From: Tetragonia tetragonoides
Taxonomy: Eukaryota; Streptophyta; Magnoliopsida; Caryophyllales; Aizoaceae
Length of the DNA stretch: 64,000 bases
Direction: 5' to 3'
NCBI GenBank assembly: GCA_038025085.1
Contig: CM076144.1
Coordinates: 14,415,501-14,479,500, forward strand
The notes below the pieces were generated by a model. It was not told the DNA's origin. It made no database searches and worked only from the letters and a program-made list of their open reading frames with translations. A program made the position numbers and the translations under genes. Each line of letters opens with the position of its first letter. Positions within the stretch are counted from its first letter, which is position 1. Positions 47,415 through 59,395 of the stretch are shown piece after piece.

Positions 47415-47654
47415 GGGTGTGTTCTTTTCCACTTATTTCCACTAATTCTCACTAGGTAAGGTCCTGCCAGTGCCATTGCCAGTGCCATTGATTGGGCAAG
47501 GTCATGCCACTGATTTCTATTGACTCGGTAAGGTTCTGCCACCGATTTTCACTGATTCATTAAGGTCTAGCCACTGATTCCCACTGATTGGGTAAGGTCT
47601 TACCACTTATTTCTACTGATTGGGTAAGGTCCTATAAGTGGAAAAAAACAATCC
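47415..47654. mobile_element. Tourist-like MITE, 240 bp, TTA target duplication
   Basis: Inverted ends GGGTGTGTTCTTTTCCACTT and AAGTGGAAAAAAACAATCC, flanked by TTA at 47412-47414 and 47655-47657. The interior is a tandem array of CCACTGATT(C/G)..GGTAAGGTC motifs. It abuts the split CTGAA MITE and shares its TTA, so one inserted at the edge of the other. Confidence 0.7.
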
Positions 47655-47880
47655 TTAGACACATAATAGGACCTTTTATTTCGTGTTGGAACTTTTCTCC
47701 TTTTATTAAAAACTTTGAAAGAAATGAACCAAGCTTTTCGAGCACTTATTCCGAAAATTGATATAATCCTATTATAGCTAATCATTTATGACCAATTAGT
47801 GAATCTTCGTCTATCGGTAGAATTATTTTAAAGATGTTAATTATAACTATTCGTCTTCAACAATTTCTAAGGAAAGCTAA

Positions 47881-48543
47881 GGGGCTGTTTACTTGCAGAA
47901 AATAAATTTTATTTTCGCTTCTAAAATTATTCAAAGAAATTAGATTCTAACAAAATATTTTCTTGGGAATAGAAAGTTGCTGAAAACATGTTCCATTCAT
48001 CTCCCCTCCCTAACCATTTTTCTCTCTCGTTTAACCACTGAATTGCAAAATTCAGTTTCTCTCTCCTCACCATGAACCACCATTCTTACGGCCAGTCTTC
48101 AACTCCAATAGGCCCCCTCCCTTTTACCGGCAACCAACTCGATCTCTACCCACCAGGCCACCACAAAACTCACCTATTTTCTCTCTCCTCCCTCAATTCA
48201 GCCCTCAAATCGCCCACCATCTCTTCCGCGCAGACCTTAACCCCCCCCCCCTTAAGACCACCATTGGCCCACCGTTGAACCCAGGCGTGGCCCTCCGTTG
48301 GTCTCCCGATAATAACCATGGAGTCAGGAGTTGAGTTGTTTGGGTTAGGATGGTGTGGAAAATGTTTGGAAAACAACAAAATGATGTTTTCTAATTATTC
48401 CAAAATCCTTTGTAAATTTGGAAAACAAGAAAACACGGGATTCTTGAAAAATTGTTGGACAATTGTCACTTTGGAACATGTTTTCTTATCCTCCTTGTTT
48501 TCTTTGGAAATTTTTCCATAAAACAAGCCAAGTAAACACACCC
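47881..48543. mobile_element. TIR element, 663 bp, TAA target duplication, GC-rich cargo
   Basis: Ends GGGGCTGTTTACTTG and CAAGTAAACACACCC are inverted repeats, and TAA flanks both sides (47878-47880 and 48544-48546), fitting PIF/Harbinger. Between about 48060 and 48340 the sequence is GC-rich and open (MNHHSYGQSSTPIGPLPFTG, 68 codons), with an 11-C run at 48241-48251. This looks like captured exon sequence; no transposase is present. Confidence 0.65.
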
Positions 48544-48569
48544 TAATTCTCCCGTTTCAAGGAGTTTTT

Positions 48570-48857
48570 GTGCCGGATTGTTGTATCCAAAATAATCTTC
48601 TAGGTATTACACTAATATCGTGGGCATTATGGATTATGATTAACCCAGAAGTCATCAAGGTCAAAGCCAATGTACTTCAAAATTCTCACTTCCGATCCAG
48701 GGAGTCCTCTACTATCCTTGAAGCCGTCAAAGCTGCTCAACTGCTTGCCACCCCTGCGTGTATAAGAAGCGATGCAAAGTTGTCTATTGATGACATCAAA
48801 AAGGGGAAGTCGTTCTCTTGGCGCGCACGATGGATTTTGGGTGAAATTTGTATTTAA
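48570..48857 (+). CDS. Unassigned ORF, 95 codons
   Basis: Plus-strand ORF starting MPDCCIQNN and ending WRARWILGEICI. Codon content looks more protein-like than neighbours (ESSTILEAVKAAQLLATPAC, KLSIDDIKKGKSFS). No family is recognised, no splice partners or promoter are evident, and it lies between two transposons, so it may be a gene fragment. Confidence 0.25.
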   Translation: MPDCCIQNNLLGITLISWALWIMINPEVIKVKANVLQNSHFRSRESSTILEAVKAAQLLATPACIRSDAKLSIDDIKKGKSFSWRARWILGEICI

Positions 48858-48976
48858 GAGCTTCACAGATTAATTGTTTGTACTAAAGTGAACAATGGAT
48901 TGGCTTACACTTTTGCAGCTTGGGCAATCTCCTTATCTTTTGCTTCCCCCGCTGTATGTTTGTCCTTTTAGGTTAC

Positions 48977-49545
48977 TTTTTTTTTTTTGAGAGAGGAATA
49001 AGAGACTTTCATTCAGAGAAAAGTCATCAAAAATAACCCTAAAATATACTAAATCAATAGTAACAATAACAAATCGATCTGCTAACAAAACAATTGACTA
49101 GAATATCCGAGCGCGGCTCCCAACATGCATAGTAACCATGTGCTTCCTTTGATGCTTCATCTTTAACGGAAGTGGAGATCTTCACCGCAAATACCATAAT
49201 TGTTTGCTCACAAAATGTTGTATATATGATACCATCAGTCTTGTGCATATCCGGAACCTGAATTCATATTACTTGCTATTAAATCGCACAATAGGCGAAG
49301 AGAGGATCCTATTAAAAGGAAAAATATGAAAATCTCTAATAACTCCACATAGGGAGATAAAATTTATTCCACTTAGAGTGCAAAAACTAAAAATCAATGG
49401 CAAAAGAAGGTGAAAAACATAAATCACAAGCCGGAAATAGCCTAAATCAGCCCTCCCGGCCTTAAAAATTTGTCCTAGTAAGAGTTAAGATTTGAGAGAG
49501 GAAGAGAAGAGGCAAAAAAGAGAGGCTAGGGTTTGAGAGAGAAAG
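48977..49545 (-). mobile_element. Short LINE-derived retroelement
   Basis: On the minus strand it starts with a pyrimidine-rich leader containing CTCTCAAACCCTAGCCTCTC and ends GAATGAAAGTCTCTTATTCC then CTCTC and a 12-A tail (48977-48988). About 570 bp, with no RT. The leader resembles that of the nested element at 54.8-55.6 kb, so both may be internally deleted relatives of one LINE family. No clear target duplication. Confidence 0.45.
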
Positions 49546-50060
49546 TTAACCATGTGACATCCAACTCTGGACCAGACGGGTATAGTCTAATTGATAACGT
49601 ACATGCCTTTTTGGATTACTTGAATACAACCACCCAATCAGTTGGACTAGGAAAAAAATATATTACACTAATATGGAAACTGTCCATGAGGTATTTCACT
49701 TAAATGATAAACTAATCAGACACTAACTGATCCATTTTTTTGAGTCATGGCAAAGGCTTTTTGATTTAATCCTAACCTGATTAACCCACTAATCGACCCA
49801 TTGGTTTTTGGTAGGTTAATCTTTTTGGAGGTTAGTATTCTTGTGATTGTGGCTCACGCAAGCAAGAAACTGAAAACTGCTATATAACATTAACTGTGTA
49901 AGAAATATAAAAGGCGCGGGACAAAAAGGGAGGGTATTAATGTTGAAAAACTTATGAAGAAGCTTAAAGGGAAAAAAAAGCTACAACAGAAAATTTGAGA
50001 AAAAAGAAGCTTGGAGAGAAGGAGATTTGATATGGCCATTACCAGACTTTTCTAAACAGT
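49546..50060. other. No recognised feature
   Basis: AT-rich spacer with short direct repeats; nothing recognised. Confidence 0.45.
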
Positions 50061-50290
50061 GCTCCCATCAAGTCGGCTACGAATGATAAAGTACTCTCAT
50101 TAAATAGTTTCTCCATTCACAAGATTCAAAACTCTCGAGACAATTGGAGATCTTGCAATAAAACTAATCGCACCGGGTCGGCCACGAGGGGTAAATTGCT
50201 CACAGTAAGTAGTTTGTTCATTCACAAGATTCAAACCATCCACCTTGCTTAAGGGATAAGAGTGCCGAAGCACGCACACGAACCACTTAT
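50061..50290 (-). repeat. Two diverged SINE-like copies
   Basis: Two related pieces of about 110 bp sit side by side, sharing CATTCACAAGATTCAAA and GTCGGC(T/C)ACGA. On the minus strand GGTTTGAATCTTGTGAATG resembles a pol III B box, and GACCCGGTGCG resembles the end of plant Au-type SINEs. Strongly decayed. Confidence 0.35.
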
Positions 50291-51253
50291 TGATATTGTA
50301 CGTTAGGTTAGTGTTGTGGTATATATGTTACGGAAGATTATATTATGTTATTCTGTATTCTGTAGGAGCTCTTTAATATGTCTCAGTCTGATTAGAAATT
50401 CGAAATTCATCTTCTATATTCTTTAATTGTTGTGTTGTTTTCACTGTTTAGGGTTTACGGCTTATTTCCTTATGCTCAATTTGTTTCCAAAAATGATTTT
50501 TCTTTGAAATTGATTATAGATTCATTGAATCGTGTTTGATATTTAGTACATTGTACGAGTTAGTTTTGTACTAAATTTAGGAACTAGAACATCGTGTTTG
50601 ATTATTCATTATCATCGTAGCATAAGCGTACCAATCATGCAACTAATTAAAGATTATGGTACCAGACAAATAACAATTTTGCAAATATAGTCCCACAAAA
50701 CAGTATTAGGAGTGTCAATAATCAGATAACTAAGGCTCTGAAATCTAATTTGATCCTTTTACAATTGTGGCTCATTATGGCGAGTCCTAGGTTTGTTACT
50801 AATATAGCATTGAAGTTGCAGTTGAAATTTGATGTGAGTTCTACGGTTGACTTACAGTATTTAAGTATTATGTTGCTGAACGATAGGATATTTCTTAAAA
50901 TGTCTCTGTTTACGAATGTAGTTTGTCAATTCCGAGAGCTGCTGGCTAAAATGTACGGTACCTTTTAGGAGTATCGTGTTTAATAAATGTGAGCTGTGAC
51001 GCAGATATTATCCAACGGAAATGACCGTGATGATTTGGAGGGAGAGCCATGTACACCTGAGGAGAGTGATAATGAATGCAAGAACATGTAGAGACCTACT
51101 TTTTGGGTGGAAGGTGAAGCAGGTTTCGACTCTGCCCCTAGAGGATAGTTTATATTACCTTAGCCGTGTGTGGTATTTTTCTTGCTCTTTGGAGTTTCTC
51201 TCATTTTCCCCTCTCAGGATTCTCTCCTCAGTGATATTAATCTGCTAAGGAAT
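50291..51253. other. Spacer with two weak ORFs
   Basis: ORFs at 50750-50968 and 51021-51248 (plus) have no recognised family. A short acidic stretch after GTGACGCAG near 51001 (GNDRDDLEGEPCTPEESDNE) looks exon-like but ends at a stop. No gene can be supported. Confidence 0.4.
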
Positions 51254-51495
51254 GGTGCGTTCTTTAGAGCTGAACTTATCAGAACTGAACTGAATTGAAT
51301 TTAACACCACTGAATTGGTTACCATTTGACAGAACTGGATACCACTAAATTAAATTTAACACAATTTGATATGTGAGACAAAAAATATATGAACTCATCA
51401 TCACTGAACTGAACAGAACAGAACTAATCACTTAACTGAACTGAAAATCACTGAATTAACACCTGAACTAAACGGTAAGCTTTAAGGAACGCACC
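51254..51495. mobile_element. CTGAA MITE
   Basis: 242 bp with inverted ends GGTGCGTTCTTTAGAGCT and AGCTTTAAGGAACGCACC. The interior is CTGAA/CACTGAA rich. Flanks are GGAAT and CTAAT, so the target duplication is unclear. Confidence 0.65.
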
Positions 51496-51600
51496 CTAAT
51501 AGGTGCAATTAATTCGTTAACCCTCATCATCTTTCTTATCCTCACTTTTTCTCCTCGTGCCTTAATTGCTTCATTTGAGCTGAACAAACTTTTGATTGAC

Positions 51601-52116
51601 GGTGTGTTCTTTAGAGCTTACCTCGTCAATTCAGTTCCATTCAGTTTAGGGGTGAACTCGGGTGCGTTTGTTAGAGTTTACACGGTCAGTTAAGTTCAGT
51701 TGAGGTGTCAATTTAGTGATTTTAAATTTAATTAAATGATGTCCAGTTCAGTGGTGCTGAGTTTAGAAACATACTTTTTGTCTCACATATCAAGTTGTGT
51801 CCAGTTCACTTGAGTTGTGTCCAATTCAGTTCTGTTTTGTCCAGTTCAATTCAGTAGTGTCCAATTTAGTGATGTTGAATTCAGTTCAGTTCAGTACTGG
51901 TAAGTTCAGCTCTAACAAACGCACCACTCGTGTCAGTTCAGTGCTTTTCAGTTCGTGATATCTAGTTCAGTTCATCTTGTCTCAAATATCAAGTGGAGTA
52001 CAGTGGTGTTTATTTAGTTTATTTTTGTTCATTTAATCATTTGAATTAAGTAGTGTTAAGTTCAATTCAATTCAATTCAATTCAATTCAATTACGTTGAG
52101 CACTAAACAACACACC
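51601..52116. mobile_element. CTGAA MITE hosting a second MITE
   Basis: Outer ends GGTGTGTTCTTTAGAGCT and GCACTAAACAACACACC. The element is interrupted at 51660 by another member of the family (51661-51925). Without the insert it is about 245 bp. A run of TTCAATTCAATTCAATTC lies near its right end. Confidence 0.65.
51661..51925. mobile_element. Inner CTGAA MITE with 5-bp flanking repeat ACTCG
   Basis: 265 bp with near-perfect ends GGTGCGTTTGTTAGAGTT and AGCTCTAACAAACGCACC. ACTCG flanks both sides (51656-51660 and 51926-51930). It is inserted in an older relative, which shows repeated waves of activity. Confidence 0.75.
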
Positions 52117-52350
52117 TTAAGTTGCTACTTTACACGGTCACAAACAATAGCTGCAAATAGATTATTTAACGGAATACTTTAGTATTCCGGTCAAGACTCT
52201 GATCACTTGTATATTTACATTTGCTTTTAGGTGTTTGAGTTGGTTCAAGTATTGTGTCTGGTGATGTAATATTTACCACCCAGTTTAGAAATGGAGGGGC
52301 ATTGTTGTATACTGCAAGTTGTTTCCAAAGTGTAATTTTGTCTTTGCCAA

Positions 52351-55300
52351 TTTTTATTTTTTTTTAAAAGGCAAAGAAGCCAGGTTAACCCTAATAGATT
52401 AATCTAAATTGTCCTTCACTAGTAAGTCAGTGAGAGACTGATCAAAGGAATATAACAAAAGAGTACAAGAACAGATAGACTGACCCACATTAGCCATAAA
52501 ATCTGCCACCGAATTTGTTTCGCGGAAGTAATGAATAACTTCCACTTTGTTAAAAAAATGTAAATCCTTTTTAGTATCTATTAAAATATTTTCTATTTTC
52601 GAGGAATTTTCCACTCATTCCTAAGAGCCTTGATGACTGCTAAGTTGTTCCCTCAATAGTGATATTAGGAAAACCTCGTGACCAGACAACCTTTACTCCT
52701 TCTCTAAATCCTATTGCTTCTGCCATTAACACTGAACTATGGCCATATGGTTTAGCTCCTAGCACCAAGACTTCCCCAGACTCATCCCTGATGCAGAATC
52801 CTGCAGTCGCACTAAGGTTATTTTTCTTAGACCCATCAAAATTTATCTTCGCGTAATCACTTCTCGGAGGATTCCACTTAACATCGCTCCTAGGAGCTTT
52901 CTTAGCTTGTTTCTTAGAAAAAGCCCCTTTAACATCAAAGTCCACTACTTGAGTCGCCAAGAAACGCCATTCAGTAAAACTATTACGCACAAAATGTGCA
53001 ATTTGAACAAGACTAATAGAAAGATTATCAAAAATAATCTTATTACGGGTAAACCAAAATAACCACCAACTTTGCACTTAGAGGATAAAGTCCCATTCTG
53101 AGAGGCGACCATGAAGGAAGTTCAATCTTTCCACAAAGTTAAGGGAGTCGGGAACTAAAATGTTAAGTCTTTTGCTACACAGTGATTGGATTTCGTCCCA
53201 CATTTGGTAAAAATGTGGGCAATCAAAAAATAAGTGAATCTTATCTTCACAATGATGCTTACAAAAAACACACTCTTGCAGAATAAACACTTTACTTTAT
53301 TGGAGTCTGTGCTTAGTTGGAAGATCATCCAAACACAGTTTTCATAAAAAAAAATCTTGGTTTTATTTGGTAATTTTAACTCCCAGATCCAGCTAAAATT
53401 ACATTTAGTCTTATACTCATTATGGATACCTTGTGCTAACCAACTTGCTGACTTAGGTAAAAAATCTCCAGTACTTGATAAACCACAATACGATTTATCA
53501 GGTACCGTGTTGAATGAAATAGGAATTCCTATTATTAATCTGATAATATTATTGGGTAGAACTCTCGAGAGAAGCGAACAATCTCATTCACCTTGAGAGG
53601 AAATAAACATACTTACTGGGATATCTACATCACGTAACAGATCATTTGGATCAACAGAGTGATATTTATCTTGTAAAGGAAATTGACAAACCCAGTTGTC
53701 CTTCTAGAATTTAATATTCTCACCATTCCCAACTTGCCATCTAATACCTTCTTTAAATAATGAACGCACTTCCAACAAATTACTCCATTGCCATGAAGTT
53801 TTCTTGCCTTTGGAATAATCGAACAAAATTTTCCCTTTAAGATATTTGTTGCTAACTAAATTAACTCATCTGTTACTAGGATCCTTCAAAATTTTCCAAA
53901 TCAACTTCATTTGCATTGCTTTGTTAATAGCACGTGCTTTACGGAGACCTAAAGCCCCAAGATTTTTTGGCCGACCAATGAGATTCGGCCTAGTACTATC
54001 ATGAGCTTTATTCCAGAGAAAATTGCGGTTAATCTGATCCATTTTTTACAAAGATGCTGAAGGAAGTGTAAAGCTTTGCATTGTAAAAATAGGTGTGGCA
54101 GACAAATTAGCTTGAAAAAGAGTTGCTCTACCTGCATGTGATAAGGAATTGACTTTCTATTTAGACAGATGATTATTAGTACGGTCAATAACGTCAATAA
54201 ATGTACTAGCATTAACTCGGTCATTAATAATGGGACAACCCAAATATTTAACTAGACTCACCGAGTAGTTCATTTCTAAAATCCCCTTAAAAGTATCTAT
54301 CGAACTTCTATTAATATTTTTAGTACATTGAAATGCTGACTTATGAAAATTAACTTTTTGTCCCAAAATAATACAATACTCATCCAGAATTCTTTTGATG
54401 GTATGGCAACTTTAACTAGATGCTTCCACAAAAATTATAGTGTCATATGCAAAGGTGAGGAAAGGGAGTTTTTCTACCCCTCTACAAATTTTAATGCAAA
54501 TGCTCTTAGAAGAAATATTATTTTTCTCTCTGGAGCCTCCTAGCCAAAACTTCCGCACAAAGAATAAAAATGTATGGCGATAAAGGATCACCCTGTCTAA
54601 TTCCTCGGGATGGGATAAAGGTCGGGCTTGGGGAGTTATTAACTAAGATCGAGAAAGATACTGAAGATATACATTCTTTTAACCAGGAAATCCACTTCTC
54701 ATTGAAACCAAATTCTCGAAAAACCTGGTAAATAAAATTCCAGTCTAATCTATCATAAGCTTTCTCCATGTCTAATTTAATAGCAAACCAACCTTTTTTG
54801 CCTTGTTTAGACTTTTTTTTTAGGGGAAAAATAGAAATTGCATTAATAATAGGTCATACGGCATCTACAAACGATATCAAATTCAACAATAAACGGATCT
54901 AAAACATCAGAAAATATTCTAATTGAAAGACTATCAAGCACTTGAGATTTGTCAATTCCGAACGGCTTCCTTTTTATCGTTGTTTTCCATATCACAGCCT
55001 CTTTGCGGAAGACCCTGCCATAGCCTCGATGAATGCATAACTCTGATATTGTAGACTGCCTCTTGAAGAAGAAGATCCGCGGTATCACCGTACAAATAAA
55101 CTGAAGCCGCAAACTATCAACTTCATGTTCTACCTTCAATTCCGAACTAATTAGATAGTGACTAAGATGTCCTATAGCCAAGAACAAAATCCTACGAGTA
55201 TAGGACACCCAACCGTACCCCATAAACCACAAAACTACCAACACTCCAAAGATGAAGAGATAATCCTCACAAAAAGGAGTCAAAGTGAACATCACAAATG

Positions 55301-56250
55301 GAGTCAAAATGAACCTCACAAAAGGAGTCAAATTAACCTCACAATTGGTTTGATCAAAATCTCACCAAAAGGAGCGATTAAAACCTCACAATGGAGCGAA
55401 ATTTATTGATCTACTCAATCAAAAAGCCAAATAACAATGGAAAATGGAAAAATCTAGTAGGAAGAGGGCCTTATCGTTGGTATATGACCAACGACAGCCC
55501 CGATTTCATATCGTATAGAGCTTCAAGAGTTGAGAGAAAAGAGAGTCCAGGGTTTTTTGAGAGAAAAGAGAGGCTTTGTTAGTTGCCTTGTTTAGACTTG
55601 AAAGAGTGAAAAACCTTGTGTGAGATCAAAATATTATCTTGAAGGCATCTGTCGGTAACAAAGGCCCCTTGAAGAGGATGAATCAACTTGACAATAACTT
55701 GTTTTAATCTGTTAGACATTATCTTGGAAATAATTTTGTAAAGAGTAGAACAAAGACTAATTGGCCTAACAATGGTTTGCTGAGTTGGGATTATCAATTT
55801 TAGGAATAAGTGCTGTAAATGTGTGGTTAATCTCTTTAAGTAGTCTTCCAAAATGAAAAAAGCTTTGACCGCTCTACATACAGAAGGTCCAACAATATCC
55901 CAATATTTCAGATAAAAATTAGCCGGAAAATCATTCGGATCCGGAGATTTATTTGGTGCTAAAGGGAAAACAGTCTCCTTAATCTCGGAGTCTAGGACTT
56001 TACTCGTTAAAAAGATATTATCTTGTAGAGAGATCTCTTGAAGGATATCAATAAGATCTCTATCCGGGTTTACACAATAATTATTATCCACTACAAATCT
56101 TTGTTTAAATTCTTTAGTTATCTTATTCTCAATCCCTTGAGGGTTCCTATGATAAATCCCATCACAACTAAGAAAGTCGACAATTTTCTTCCTATTCCTT
56201 CTAATAGTTGCTGAATAACTAAAATTGCTGTTAACTTTGTTCAAAATCCT
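52351..56250 (-). mobile_element. Degenerate LINE with RT and RNase H, 5'-truncated
   Basis: Minus-strand LINE ORF2 with many stops. In order: start of RT (SPDPNDFPANFYLKYWDIVG; RPISLCSTLYKIISKIMSNR; QGAFVTDRCLQDNILISH), a 769-bp insertion, then AIKLDMEKAYDRLDWNF, GIRQGDPLSPYIFILCAE, the catalytic FADD region mutated to FAYD near 54440, NFHKSAF and YLGCPII, then zf-RVT (CVFCKHHCEDKIHLFFDCPH, 53078-53290) and RNase H (INFDGSKKN, AEAIGFREGVK, EVIHYFRETNSVADFMA). The 3' end is an A-rich tail at 52351-52369. The endonuclease part is absent. Loss of one of the paired Asp residues means the RT would be inactive. Confidence 0.85.
54814..55582 (-). mobile_element. Retroelement nested in the LINE, 16-bp target duplication
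   Basis: TTGCCTTGTTTAGACT occurs at 54798-54813 and 55583-55598, one copy on each side. On the minus strand the insert starts with a pyrimidine-rich leader (CTCTCTTTTCTCTC) and ends in ATTTTTCCCCT followed by at least eight A, so it was retroposed. It carries one ORF of 162 codons (55331-54843) with repeated LTPFV segments at the start and a basic C-terminal half (RRILFLAIGHLSHYLI; KRKPFGIDKSQVLDSLS). The ORF resembles no family I know. It may be an internally deleted LINE or a processed gene copy. Confidence 0.75.
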
Positions 56251-56254
56251 ATGT

Positions 56255-56633
56255 AAAGTGAACGTAAGATGAATTCAAGTTAGAACATTGATTTGCATAA
56301 GTTTTCAGACAACTCCTTTGCAACTCCTGAGAAAATATTGACAAAAATGAGCTACATAACATCTCAAGAGTGAAAAAGGTTTATGGACCTCATCCTCAAT
56401 TTCTCATCAGTAGTGAATTCAACTTATTTTTATAAATGTTTAGCTCACTTTTTGATTGGCCCGTCATGATTCCGGTCAATTTTTCGGTGGAATCTCTTGT
56501 GTTAAATCATTTTAGATTATTCAGTATTCATTCTAGGCTTTTGTTAATTATATGTGGCCTTATCTACCTTCGAAATAAAAGGTTGAGTCCTTATATGCCG
56601 ACAAAAAATATATAAATGAAAGTTTAGACAAAT
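56255..56633. other. No recognised feature
   Basis: AT-rich spacer between the LINE and a MITE-like element; nothing recognised. Confidence 0.4.
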
Positions 56634-57066
56634 TGGGGGCGTTTGGATAGTGGCTTGAGGGGTGGCTTTTGGCAAAATTAGATATTTGACTAGTTCGTCA
56701 TCTAATATTGGTGTTTTGATATTAACTTGTGAGATTGGCTTTTGGGTTCCCACAACCAACTTTTAAAAAGTAAAGGAGGGTAGCTTATGAGTATTGGTTG
56801 GTGACATTAATGTAGTCTAATGACAAGATAGTCCAAGACTTGCAATTATTTACTTTTATGCTATCAAAATTTTCTATTATGTGAATGTCCTAATAGGTCA
56901 TTTTACATATAACTAGCCAATGTTATCATCCAATGTTACCAAACATCTATTTCCAGACATCCAATGCTACCAGCCGATCAAATCAACTAACAATATCAGT
57001 TATCAACCACCAGTCACCAATTATCAACCAACAACTAATGTCACCAACCAATTGCCAAACAGGGCC
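56634..57066. mobile_element. MITE-like inverted-repeat element
   Basis: Left end GGGGGCGTTTGGATAGTGG and right end CCAATTGCCAAACAGGGCC pair imperfectly. ATT lies on both outer sides. The interior has repeats of CCAATGTTA and CAACCA(C/A) type on the right half and the complementary TTGGT type on the left, so it can fold over much of its length. Confidence 0.45.
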
Positions 57067-57326
57067 ATTGTAAAGGTGTTTGGTCAATTTTGGCCGATAT
57101 CGGATTTTTATTAAACAAGGTTCTTAATTTGTCTTCTTCTCTTAGATGTTCAACACAAAGGGTCTAACCTTAAATCAACATGAGCGTTGAGAAACACTTT
57201 TATCTACAAGAGCGACTCTTGTGAGCACCATTGCATTGCAGCCCTCAAAGAACTTTGCAGTGTGTTAAGCTTTATGAGGCCAGATTTAATTTTGTGAACA
57301 TTAGTACTCAATTGATAGTTTCCTTC

Positions 57327-57727
<401 letters not shown>

Positions 57728-58077
57728 AATTAAACAGGAAACCAAGAAAGTTAATTTGAGTATAGAAATGATGAGGTCCATAGATTAGTAATTTCGTAAC
57801 AAGATGTGACATAGGCGAAAACAGGAAACCAAGAAAGTTGATTTGAGTATAGAAAGGATGAGGTCCATAGAGTGGTAATTTTGTAGCAAGACCGTGACAC
57901 AGGCGAAAACAGGATACCAAGAAAGTTGATTTGAGTATAGAAAGGATGAGGTCTATAGATTAGTAATTTCGTAGCAAGATGTGACATAGGCAAAAAAATT
58001 GTTGCAAGTTTGTACTAATAAAAATGCCTTAGTTGTTATAAACACATGAATCGTGCATCGCACGGGAATGTAACTAG
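57728..58077 (+). mobile_element. Second Helitron end with three 87-bp tandem repeats
   Basis: Directly after the first CTAG are three tandem copies of about 87 bp starting near 57734, 57821 and 57909 (ACAGGAAACCAAGAAAGTT...GATGTGACATAGGCG), then a second terminus: CGTGC-ATC-GCACG, GGAATGTAACTAG, T (CTAG 58074-58077). Two minus-strand ORFs here come only from the repeat. Confidence 0.6.
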
Positions 58078-58820
58078 TATATATATATATATATATAAGT
58101 GAATGTTGTCAATTGCTACAATGACGCGTAGGACTTGCCATGTAAGCAATTTGCTAAGTAATGTTGCCATGTAAGCCATAAGTCAAATGATTAAATAAGA
58201 GAGTTAAATAATTCATGCATTTACTAAGCCACCTCTAATAAAAGCCATGTTATTGACCTCTTCATTTATGCAATCTCACGGGTAATATGGCATCTTTTGG
58301 TCCATTGAGTTCCAAGTATTTAAAGCTCAAAATTGGGATTGAGAAACTGAGGTCTGAGAATACAATAGGTTATTTTTTGTATCTTGAATGGAAGAGGCCA
58401 GGTGCAACCCGTTTCGGTTCCTTCTAAATTTTCAACTTAATTTTATTGCATCCATTTGATACTTATGATATTTTTTATAGGATTTGATATCGGAGTAAAT
58501 TACAATAATAAAATAATAGTAGTATGGTTGCAGTAGTGGTAGTGGTGATCTTTTAAACTGGATATTGGACACTAGATAGTGGAGTAAATTTCAATAAAAA
58601 TAATAAACAATGATTAGCGATAAACGAGATATTGTATACGGAGTATTTTTTGTACTTTGTCCTACAATTGATGCAAAATTGTAGCTTTGTAGCATATGAA
58701 GGGGATATGACATATGCATATTTATGGTCCAGATATGACATTTGCGAAAGATATCTTAAAATATACATTTAGAAATGTTTTATTTAGTATTAATACACAA
58801 ACTGTCGCACGGGAATGTAA
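58078..58820 (+). mobile_element. Helitron B, related to the array Helitron, damaged end
   Basis: Begins with an AT tract (58078-58097) and is alignable with the array Helitron, for example GTAGTATGGTTGCA(G/T)TAGTGG and GGATATTGGACACTAGATA. The terminal hairpin is reduced to CTGTCGCACGGG and CTAG is replaced by AAGTG at about 58820, where related sequence starts again. It is an older, diverged relative of the element amplified in the array. Confidence 0.6.
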
Positions 58821-59395
58821 GTGAATGTGCACAATTGCTATAGTGATACGTGTGCATCCACATAAGCTTCTACATCATTATCATATGCCACATGTAAATG
58901 ATGTCATACTCTAATTTATTACATTCACACTTTGGTTCAAGTTTGACTTTTGATTCGATGTATGTTGGTCACCTTAGTTGTATATTTATTATTAATGCAT
59001 GCATCATATTTGGGCAGTATGATGGAGAATAGGTAGATAAAATATAACAATTTTATTTATGATCTTGGTATTTACGAATTTATGTCATTATAGAGGAATA
59101 ATGATATGATAATTCTTAATTATTGAAAAATATTTTTCTCATTGTTTCATATATTTATAGGCTATAAATTTCTATAGTATGTTAAAAAGTTCGGACATCG
59201 TACGGGCCATGCAACTAGAATTAAACAGGAAAACAACAAAGTTGATTTGAGTATAAAAAGGGAGATATCCATAAATTAGGAATGAAGTATAGTAAGATGT
59301 GACCTAGGCGAAAAATTTGTTGCAAGTTTGTAAGATAAAAATATATAATTTGTTGTAAACACACAAAACCGTGCATCGTAAGGGAATGTAACTAG
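58821..59395 (+). mobile_element. Helitron C with two nested ends
   Basis: Starts GTGAATGTGCACAATTGC like Helitron B. An inner end CATCGTACGGGCCATGCAACTAG with A after it occurs at about 59216, followed by one copy of the 87-bp repeat seen at 57.7-58.0 kb, and then the outer end CGTGCATCGTAAGGGAATG then TAACTAG, T (CTAG 59392-59395). The same two-end layout as at 57.3-58.1 kb suggests a composite element. Confidence 0.55.
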
